A DNA stretch of 12,457 nt from Anaerolineaceae bacterium (GTDB lineage Bacteria; Chloroflexota; Anaerolineae; Anaerolineales; Anaerolineaceae), in NCBI GenBank assembly GCA_030620065.1, contig JAUXFJ010000021.1, positions 1-12,457 on the forward strand, written 5' to 3'. The translations under genes and the position numbers were made by a program. Below are positions 7,285-12,457 of this stretch, piece after piece (within the stretch, counting starts at the first letter, position 1; every line of letters begins with the position of its first letter). Below the pieces are notes generated by a model. It ran no database searches. It worked only from the letters and a program-made list of their open reading frames with translations, and was not told the DNA's origin.

Positions 7285-7397
7285 GATTACGCTCCTATGA
7301 TACAGACATATAATTAATGTAATGCTTCTTAAGTATTGCAGGGAACTCTAAGCAACTTTGCTCAAAATTCACTCCTTTTAATTTTCAACACCTCTTA
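7285..7397 (-). other. Gap between ABC1-kinase and DegV genes with an orphan ribosome site
   Basis: AAAAGGAG (rc of 7374-7381) stands 6 bp before a TTG that opens only a 5-codon frame, so no gene is supported. An imperfect 17-bp palindrome lies at 7321-7337. Confidence 0.3.
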
Positions 7398-9062
7398 TCA
7401 CCTCTCTCGAAATATCGAAACGAGCAAGCCAATGCCCAGGATGACCACCACAATAAACCCAACCAAGACGATCAATTGGACCCAACTACCAGGGGCGGTA
7501 CCCGGAATAAGGAAAGCTAGCGCAATTATGAAGGCAGCTAGCAGGATGCCGAGTGTCAGACGGGCAAACAGGCGATCCAGACTATGCTTAACGCGATTTG
7601 TAACTTCTAGCACGATTGGGACAGGATCACCTCGTTCCATCCTCTTCAGCGTTCGGAGACCAGCGCGTGGCACGGCATTTATAAACTCTCCCCATTCTAC
7701 GCCAGTGTTCAAGATTGCATCTAGCCACTTCCGGTTCGGTGTAAACATTGACCAGGTTAATTTTTTGACATATGGCTCTGAAAAGGTAAAAACGTTAAAA
7801 TCTGGGTCCAGCTGCATGCCAATACCTTCTATCATCGCCAATGTTTTCCCTAACAACCACATATCAGGTGGCAATCGGAGATGGTGGTGAAAGGCGATTG
7901 ACATGGTTTCTTCGATAACTTCCTTAGCGCGGATTTCCTTAAGTGGCATATTATGATACTTGTCCAATAGGCGGTCAATATCTCGCGCTAGTGCCTTTCG
8001 ATTCACCTCAACATTCGTCGCACCCATACGGATAAATTGTTCCACCATGCTATCCGAATCCAAGCGTACAGAAACAGCATAAAGGCGAATCAAATCCATG
8101 CGATCTTTGTCTCTTAAGTACCCGACCATACCGAAATCCATCGCTCCAACAATTTCACCCGGCATCACGATGAAGTTGCCCGGATGCACATCGGCATGAA
8201 AAAATCCATCTTCCAACACTTCCTTAATAATGATCCGTGCACCATTTGTGGCAATTCGTTTTCGATCGTACCCGGCTTCATCCAGAGCTTTAATATTATC
8301 TATTTTTATTCCCTTAATTCGCTCTATGACCAACACACGTGAGGTACTGAACTCCCAATAAACTTTAGGAATATACAGAAACTTTTCATTAGCAAAATTA
8401 AGCCGAAAACGGTCGGCGTTGCGACCTTCACGACCGTAATCCAATTCATTACGCAAGGTGAAGGCAAAATCTTCAAACATGCTAATAAAATCATAGACTT
8501 TCCCTAAGGGAGTTGCCTGAGCTCTGCGCGCCCAGGAAGTGAGAATCTCCAAATCAACCGAAATAATATCGGTGATGTTGGGACGCTGGACTTTGATCAC
8601 TACTTCTTCTCCGCTGAGTAATGTAGCGGTATATACCTGGGCTAGTGAAGCACTCGCGAGCGGTTGAGGATCTACTATTGAGAAACTTTCTTTGATTGAC
8701 TTACCAAGTTCTTGTTCAATAACGGGTTGCATTATTTCCCAAGGCAATGGTGCTACAGTATCCTGGAGTCTGCTCAACTCACGAATATATTCAGGTGGAA
8801 GCAAGTCCGGCCGGGTGGAAAGAATCTGCCCAAATTTAATAAATGTTGGGCCAAGTTCTTCCAGAGCCAGGCGGAAATGCACAGATAAATTCTCGGGCGT
8901 AGATCCAGATATTTTGCTTGAACGTCGTTGCAGCAAATGTCGCAATGAGCTCCACTCAGGTCCCAGGCGGTTAAATACAAAACCAAAACCGTGAGCCAGA
9001 AATATCTTGGCAATTTCGCGGTAGCGGCGTAAATGACGAAAAGAAATAAAAGATGGAAACAT
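7398..9062 (-). CDS. ABC1/AarF/UbiB-family atypical protein kinase-like protein
   Basis: The family (AarF/UbiB/ADCK) has a protein-kinase fold, binds ATP and serves isoprenoid-lipid or quinone metabolism; its substrate is unsettled. The 554-aa product shows the complete signature: KFGQ (76-79, the KxGQ motif of the N-terminal extension), Ala-rich loop ASASLAQVY (137-144 region) in place of the glycine loop, lysine K157 in VVIKVQRP, ELD (206-208), HADVHPGNF (289-297) and DFG (309-311). Two hydrophobic helices end the protein (about 505-525 and 530-550), anchoring it in the membrane as in UbiB. The start ATG has CAGGT about 7 bp upstream, a modest ribosome site. Motifs are intact, so it should bind ATP. 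Without other quinone genes nearby, a role in lipid homeostasis fits the neighbours as well as quinone synthesis. Confidence 0.94.
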   Translation of the reverse strand: MFPSFISFRHLRRYREIAKIFLAHGFGFVFNRLGPEWSSLRHLLQRRSSKISGSTPENLSVHFRLALEELGPTFIKFGQILSTRPDLLPPEYIRELSRLQDTVAPLPWEIMQPVIEQELGKSIKESFSIVDPQPLASASLAQVYTATLLSGEEVVIKVQRPNITDIISVDLEILTSWARRAQATPLGKVYDFISMFEDFAFTLRNELDYGREGRNADRFRLNFANEKFLYIPKVYWEFSTSRVLVIERIKGIKIDNIKALDEAGYDRKRIATNGARIIIKEVLEDGFFHADVHPGNFIVMPGEIVGAMDFGMVGYLRDKDRMDLIRLYAVSVRLDSDSMVEQFIRMGATNVEVNRKALARDIDRLLDKYHNMPLKEIRAKEVIEETMSIAFHHHLRLPPDMWLLGKTLAMIEGIGMQLDPDFNVFTFSEPYVKKLTWSMFTPNRKWLDAILNTGVEWGEFINAVPRAGLRTLKRMERGDPVPIVLEVTNRVKHSLDRLFARLTLGILLAAFIIALAFLIPGTAPGSWVQLIVLVGFIVVVILGIGLLVSIFRER

Positions 9063-9064
9063 AA

Positions 9065-9145
9065 TTAACCTGCCAATGACAACACACTACACAGAGTTTC
9101 GTTGGATAGTGCACATTGCTGAGTGTTCATACAATATTCATTCAT
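9065..9145 (-). CDS. Possible 26-aa Cys-containing peptide (doubtful)
   Basis: A short frame from ATG to TAA ends 2 bp before the ABC1-kinase start and has Cys at positions 5, 11 and 19. The only AAGGA upstream is too distant (about 14 bp). It may be an upstream coupling peptide or simply chance; no family is recognised. Confidence 0.15.
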   Translation of the reverse strand: MNEYCMNTQQCALSNETLCSVLSLAG

Positions 9146-9205
9146 TAGTGGCTTATTTATCCTTGATAAACTTCAATAGTTTCCAACAGCTTTAGTTTTC
9201 AGTTT

Positions 9206-9403
9206 TCAATAGAGAAGGCATACCGCATTCGCAGCCAGACTCCCAAGGTAACGAAGGCTCCGATGGATAATTTGATGACATGCACAGCAGTTTAGCGTCT
9301 TTCCATTCGGGATAGCCTGGATTGCTGTTATCAAATGGCAGTCGCAATCCATAAAAAAGGTTAAAAAGTGGATTAGCACTGTGTTGTCATAACTACTTGT
9401 CAC
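9206..9403 (-). CDS. Small Cys/His-rich protein (65 aa) behind the radical SAM gene
   Basis: It starts at a GTG with AAGGAG 6 bp upstream, only 13 bp after the radical SAM stop codon, so the two are surely co-transcribed if it is translated. The sequence has two metal-ligand-like clusters, CDCH (20-23) and CCACH (39-43), separated by 16 residues that include IPNG, plus His12, His47 and Cys62. The N-terminal third is hydrophobic/polar. A small zinc-binding fold, an iron-sulfur-related helper of the radical SAM enzyme, or a peptide substrate are all possible; none is proven. No named family is recognised. An internal ATG (codon 18) lacks a ribosome site. Confidence 0.6.
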   Translation of the reverse strand: MTSSYDNTVLIHFLTFFMDCDCHLITAIQAIPNGKTLNCCACHQIIHRSLRYLGSLAANAVCLLY

Positions 9404-9416
9404 GGAGATCTCCTTG

Positions 9417-10877
9417 CTATCGATCCTTCAGGTAATGCTCTTGCCATATCGGCTCAGATAAATCCTCATAGAGCTCACCATAGTGCCCCAGTCCTCGCGT
9501 GTAATCAGGGTCTAGCAATGCTTGTCGAGCACTTTCGTCCATCGGCTCCGGCTCATGTTTAGCAATCAATTGGCATAAGACATCGTGATGATCCCGGTTA
9601 ATGCAAGGAGCCAGCCAATTACCCTTGCGCTGCACATAACCTTCTTGCCAACCGCGAATGTCTGCAAAGAAAGGATTTGACCAAACGTCATTCAGGGTTC
9701 CACCTTTGGCATACGTTTCATTAATGTTGACAGGCGAGTAAGGCACAAACACGCATGGCGAAACGGCACCGTTCCAATCGATATATAAATATCCGCCCCC
9801 GCGTGTGCGACCACCGGCGATACACCCATAAGAGAGTGTTGCATGATTCCAAAAATCAGCTAAGAAGATTTTCCGCTTGTGGATGATCTCCCAAGAACGC
9901 TTCCACATCCAAAGCCGCTGCTCTGTGGTCGGCATCAAATCCAGGGTATAAGAACGACCAATAGGCATGTAGTGAAAAAGCCAGGCATATAATGCTCCCT
10001 GTTGTTCAAAGAAAAAATCAACGAACTCATCAGATAATATTTCATCGACATTGTGCCGGGTGGCTGTCAAAGAGATGCCAAATACGACCCCGGCATGACG
10101 TAAGCGTTCCATGGCTGCCAAAATCTTGTCAAATACACCAGCTCCGCGCCGCGCATCTGTTTTATCACGGAAACCCTCGACCGAAATCGCCGGAGTTATG
10201 TTTCCTAAAGAAGCTAATCTTTCTGCTGTTCGATCATCGATTAAGGTCCCATTGGTGTAACACAGGAAATAAACATCTGAATGCTTTTCAACAGCATCCA
10301 AAAGGTCCTTCCCTTCTGATCGGTAAGCCAGCGGTTCACCACCACTGATTACCAGAAACCGTACACCCCAAAGGGTTTTTGCTTCATCGATTATTCGGTC
10401 AAATGTAGACCAACTCAATTTCTCTCCTGAAGGTCCCGCGCTTGCGTAACAGCCTTTACAGTGAAGATTGCATGTTTTTCCTGGGCTAATGGTTAAGAAA
10501 CTGGGAGGATTAGTCCCAAATTTTTCCGAAAAGCTGGATATTGCTGATTGTTGCCCACCCTCGACAAGCGCCCCAAGAATGAGATCGCGAGAAATCTTTT
10601 GAAGAGTTGCTTCTGACAATCCGCAGGTAAGCATACGTTCGAAAGTATGTATAAATGCCTGGCCGAAATCTGCCCGGTCTGCAAGTACACCAGGGGGAAG
10701 AGATGGAAATACTTCGGGGGGTCGAACAAAAGTGGAAACAAACTTTCCGGCCTGCAAAACAAGCTGGCGTAATAGCGCCGACTTTGAAAGCAGGGGGGCT
10801 GTGCTCACAACCCGATCCACCCCCCAATCAAAAACCGCATCCTTGAATATCCTTGTTTTTAAGTCATTGACCGTCAT
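9417..10877 (-). CDS. Radical SAM enzyme with SPASM-like C-terminal domain
   Basis: Radical SAM enzymes use a [4Fe-4S] cluster and S-adenosylmethionine to make a radical. Counting from the ATG at 10877 (486 aa), the cluster motif is CNLHCKGC (C136, C140, C143), followed by GGEP (179-182), the SAM-binding element. The C-terminal third has Cys352 (SYGCIAGG), Cys375 (SPCVFVP) and Cys425 (LAPCINRDHH), consistent with an auxiliary-cluster SPASM/twitch domain. About 125 helical residues precede the radical core. I chose the ATG because GAGGA lies 5-6 bp upstream; a GTG at 10889 adds four residues but its AAGGA is too close. The product it makes is unknown: SPASM enzymes usually modify peptides, but some act on lipids or small molecules. 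The winged-helix regulator lies upstream and the Cys/His-rich protein directly downstream. Confidence 0.92.
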   Translation of the reverse strand: MTVNDLKTRIFKDAVFDWGVDRVVSTAPLLSKSALLRQLVLQAGKFVSTFVRPPEVFPSLPPGVLADRADFGQAFIHTFERMLTCGLSEATLQKISRDLILGALVEGGQQSAISSFSEKFGTNPPSFLTISPGKTCNLHCKGCYASAGPSGEKLSWSTFDRIIDEAKTLWGVRFLVISGGEPLAYRSEGKDLLDAVEKHSDVYFLCYTNGTLIDDRTAERLASLGNITPAISVEGFRDKTDARRGAGVFDKILAAMERLRHAGVVFGISLTATRHNVDEILSDEFVDFFFEQQGALYAWLFHYMPIGRSYTLDLMPTTEQRLWMWKRSWEIIHKRKIFLADFWNHATLSYGCIAGGRTRGGGYLYIDWNGAVSPCVFVPYSPVNINETYAKGGTLNDVWSNPFFADIRGWQEGYVQRKGNWLAPCINRDHHDVLCQLIAKHEPEPMDESARQALLDPDYTRGLGHYGELYEDLSEPIWQEHYLKDR

Positions 10878-11104
10878 AATGTTCCTCACATTCCTTATAA
10901 ATTATAGAAAAAATTCCTTCGATTCATGCTGATAGCAGCAACATTTTCCATTATTGGTTAGCTTATACTCGGCTCACTTTTTCTCCTTCAATCACTTCAA
11001 CGAATGGTGAGCTGTATCACATCGCGGATATTACTTTTCTCTTCATTACGTTTATAGATTTGTGTTGCTGCCAATCAGAATTGCAATTTGGCTAATTAAG
11101 ACTC

Positions 11105-11133
11105 CTTTTACCGAAATTAACGAAATATTTCAA
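11105..11133 (-). promoter_or_regulatory. Candidate promoter of the radical SAM gene with embedded operator
   Basis: On the - strand TTGAAA (rc of 11128-11133) and TAAAAG (rc of 11105-11110) are 17 bp apart. The spacer is filled by the operator-like motif also found at the regulator's own promoter. The -10 is only a 4/6 match, and the leader to the gene would be about 220 nt. Confidence 0.4.
11111..11125 (-). promoter_or_regulatory. Operator candidate, copy 2 (upstream of radical SAM gene)
   Basis: CCGAAATTAACGAAA matches the copy at 11860-11874 in 14 of 15 positions, in the same orientation. It carries two CGAAA units 9 bp apart, and a third CGAAAT overlaps its right end. Confidence 0.5.
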
Positions 11134-11141
11134 TAAAAAAA

Positions 11142-11852
11142 TTAATCGGTGATGCTTTCTATCGCTTCACGTACAAAATCACTTACCTGCGAGCGGTTTT
11201 TCTCGCTCAGCTGCGAAAGCATGGTTTCATATTTGTTGATTTGGGTTAAAAGCTGTGTAGAAAATTGCTGATTGATCCCTTCCAGTGTTGAAAAGACCAG
11301 ACTGATACCACTTAGGACATTCAAACTAATTTCTCCTGGTAACCCAATACGCTTTAAAATATTTATTAACTTTTTCACCTCGCGATTTTCTTGAATGGCG
11401 GCTACCGCCAACAGCATAGCAGCGATGAGCTCCGTGATATAAATCAATGGAGATTTGCGCTCGGGAATACACACCATCAGATCAGCAAGTAGAGCTTCGT
11501 ATCCATCAACCTTACCCTCACGCAGTTGATGTAAAATGCGCTCCTTTGCGACTCGCCAGTTGTCCAAGTCCATGGAATCTCCAGCCAGTTCTTTAATCAA
11601 TCTTTTTGCTTCCTGTGTGGGAAAGAAATATACAGTTGACCTACCGGGACCATGTTGATCTGGATTGGTTTGGTATTCCGCATCTATGAGTCCTCGCTTT
11701 CCTAAGAGTCGCAGCATTTCATAAGCCGTAACTTTCCCAACGCCCAAGCGCTCGGCTACTAAACTATAATGAATGGGCTTATCCATTTCATGATAAATGT
11801 CAAGAAATTGGCTAAGAAAACATTGCTGGCGATAGGTTAGTTTCTTATTCAT
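11142..11852 (-). CDS. Winged-helix transcriptional regulator
   Basis: The 236-aa protein has an N-terminal winged helix-turn-helix (about 8-80). HYSLVAERLGVGKVTAYEMLRLLGKRGLI (28-56) contains the turn and recognition helix, and HGPGRSTVYFFPT (67-79) forms the wing. The C-terminal part (about 95-236) is all-helical and has a hydrophobic helix (IAAMLLAVAAI, 143-153), probably for ligand sensing or dimerisation; no enzyme domain is seen. The ATG at 11852 is chosen because the consensus promoter lies just upstream at 11877-11905: the TTG at 11918, giving 22 more residues, would sit upstream of that promoter and not on its transcript. The ribosome site is weak (CGGA). An operator-like motif overlaps the transcription start, so autoregulation is likely. 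Confidence 0.85.
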   Translation of the reverse strand: MNKKLTYRQQCFLSQFLDIYHEMDKPIHYSLVAERLGVGKVTAYEMLRLLGKRGLIDAEYQTNPDQHGPGRSTVYFFPTQEAKRLIKELAGDSMDLDNWRVAKERILHQLREGKVDGYEALLADLMVCIPERKSPLIYITELIAAMLLAVAAIQENREVKKLINILKRIGLPGEISLNVLSGISLVFSTLEGINQQFSTQLLTQINKYETMLSQLSEKNRSQVSDFVREAIESITD

Positions 11853-11859
11853 AAAATAT

Positions 11860-11874
11860 CCGAAATTTACGAAA
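11860..11874 (-). promoter_or_regulatory. Operator candidate, copy 1 (regulator promoter)
   Basis: CCGAAATTTACGAAA lies between the -10 box and the start codon of the regulator gene, over the expected transcription start near 11870. It matches the site at 11111-11125 in 14 of 15 positions. A weaker relative, CGAAATATTACAAAG, lies upstream of the -35 box at 11921-11935. Confidence 0.55.
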
Positions 11875-11876
11875 GA

Positions 11877-11905
11877 ATTATACTTTAGCTCCTGTCCATT
11901 GTCAA
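11877..11905 (-). promoter_or_regulatory. Perfect sigma-70 promoter of the regulator gene
   Basis: On the - strand TTGACA (rc of 11900-11905), a 17-bp spacer and TATAAT (rc of 11877-11882) match the consensus at every position. A start near 11870 gives a leader of only about 18 nt. Confidence 0.85.
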
Positions 11906-12002
11906 ACCAGATATTCAAGTCGAAATATTACAAAGTTCAACTTAAATGGCTTGTACAGCAACTTTTCAACAAACTATGGATCGTATGAAAAGATAAGGAC
12001 TG

Positions 12003-12457
12003 CTAAATCACCATCTCGTAAATACGGTAGCGCCGCATAGGTTCAACCCCCAGCTTCAGCAGGGCATTATTCATGCGGTCGTTGTTCTCCAGGACATAGT
12101 TGACTTCCAGGCGCACATTCTTCTTAGCCAGAGCTTCGTGCGTGGCGCGGTAGAGCAATGTATCAATCGCTTTACCCTGATATTCCGGCACAACACCCAG
12201 CGCCCACATGCGGTACTGTGTAATGCGCGGCAGCCCGATAACCACCTTCAGCCAACCGAAGGGGAAAAGCCGCCCATTTAAACCCTTTATGACAGTGTTG
12301 ATATCCGGCAAAGAGAGCGCAAAGCCAATCGGCTTCCCCTGCGCATCCTCAGCTATGAGCAGCGCTTCCGGATTAACGATCTGCTTCAGGTCATGTGCCA
12401 GGGCGCGCGCTTCGTCGTCCGTCACAGGGTAAAAGCCCCAATTATCAGAAAGGGATT
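12003..12457 (-). CDS. GNAT family N-acetyltransferase, C-terminal part (5' end outside window)
   Basis: The reading frame stays open to the right edge of the window: codons before the GTG at 12425 encode SDNWGFYPV, which belongs to the domain (NWGF-x-P is common in this subgroup), so the GTG is not the true start. Visible are the first conserved strand IVNPEALLIAEDAQGKPIGF, LPDIN, WALGVVPEYQGKAIDTLLY (the acetyl-CoA pyrophosphate-binding motif A, here V-P-x-Y-Q-G-K-A) and the terminal strand RRYRIYEM. The substrate is not predictable; related proteins have been loosely linked to amino acids or antibiotic-type amines. The last 14 codons and stop recur at 4061-4103. Confidence 0.9.
   Translation of the reverse strand, partial: SLSDNWGFYPVTDDEARALAHDLKQIVNPEALLIAEDAQGKPIGFALSLPDINTVIKGLNGRLFPFGWLKVVIGLPRITQYRMWALGVVPEYQGKAIDTLLYRATHEALAKKNVRLEVNYVLENNDRMNNALLKLGVEPMRRYRIYEMVI
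12005..12047 (-). repeat. Direct repeat, right copy: intact 3' end of the GNAT gene
   Basis: This partner of the repeat at 4061-4103 (40/43 identical, same orientation) lies within the coding end of the acetyltransferase and includes the first base of the stop codon. The three differences are one silent and two amino-acid changes (Val to Gly, Ile to Val). Confidence 0.85.

Larger units (their letters stand above)
10878..11141 (-). other. Leader region between regulator and radical SAM genes
   Basis: No gene is visible. On the - strand it holds the candidate promoter/operator at 11105-11133, an orphan AAAAGGAG next to it, and a second orphan GAAGGAG (rc near 10982-10988) before a GTG that opens only four codons. 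TATAAT (rc of 10901-10906) sits shortly before the radical SAM start, but no -35 fits it. Confidence 0.4.

Noticed and set aside
7408..7421. CGAAATATCGAAAC inside the ABC1-kinase gene as another operator
   Set aside because: Its CGAAA spacing is 8 bp instead of 9, the core differs, and it lies in coding sequence.
7336..7890. 184-aa open frame on the + strand
   Set aside because: It lies antisense to the ABC1-kinase gene, whose kinase and membrane motifs are intact; the product has no recognisable domain and no ribosome site was seen.
9417..10877. Identifying the radical SAM enzyme as a tetraether-lipid synthase or a particular RiPP maturase
   Set aside because: Only general radical SAM and SPASM-like features are visible; no subgroup-specific motif supports either name.
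11853..11918. 22-residue N-terminal extension of the regulator (TTG start)
   Set aside because: The start would lie upstream of the perfect promoter at 11877-11905, so it would be absent from the main transcript.
4061..12047. Mobile element with its own integrase or transposase
   Set aside because: No recombinase, transposase or terminal inverted repeats were found between the direct repeats; only the repeats themselves suggest past integration.
1..12457. CRISPR array, tRNA or rRNA genes
   Set aside because: No regularly spaced direct repeats, cloverleaf-type sequences or rRNA segments were seen on either strand.

Overview
This 12.5-kb window is bacterial: it has consensus-like sigma-70 promoters, AGGAG-type ribosome binding sites, and no introns, tRNA, rRNA, transposase, integrase or CRISPR array. 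The gene set (NfeD plus slipin, AarF/UbiB-type kinase, DegV, a diacylglycerol-type GT4 glycosyltransferase, and several tiny membrane or charged proteins) suggests a Chloroflexota member, perhaps Anaerolineae. That placement is inference from gene content, not proof.

Left part, + strand (1-3958). The 3' end of an ABC-F ATPase is followed after 7 bp by a UbiX-type flavin prenyltransferase and an AT-rich hairpin. A strong promoter with a long, foldable leader then drives an operon of a full-length NfeD membrane serine protease and a slipin (stomatin/SPFH protein), the classic protease/substrate-scaffold pair. A 56-aa two-helix membrane protein with its own leader and terminator ends this part.

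Right part, - strand (12457 down to 4229). The 3' part of a GNAT acetyltransferase enters from the right edge. Then, in transcriptional order, come: a winged-helix regulator behind a perfect TTGACA-17-TATAAT promoter; a radical SAM/SPASM enzyme; a 65-aa Cys/His-rich protein 13 bp downstream; an ABC1/AarF-family atypical kinase; a DegV fatty-acid-binding protein; an 80-aa charged protein; and a small protein overlapping (ATGA) a GT4 glycosyltransferase of the ETQG type. A 15-bp motif found just downstream of the regulator's -10 box recurs (14/15) upstream of the radical SAM gene, so the regulator may control itself and the genes behind it. DegV, the ABC1 kinase and the glycosyltransferase point to membrane lipid or cell-envelope adaptation.

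The most striking structural feature is that the last 43 bp of the GNAT gene, stop codon included, occur again 7.9 kb away (40/43 identical, same orientation), exactly outside the - strand cluster. This is how a chromosomal island inserted at the 3' end of a gene would look, or a scar of an old paralog. The cluster between the copies also looks more AT-rich by eye than its flanks.
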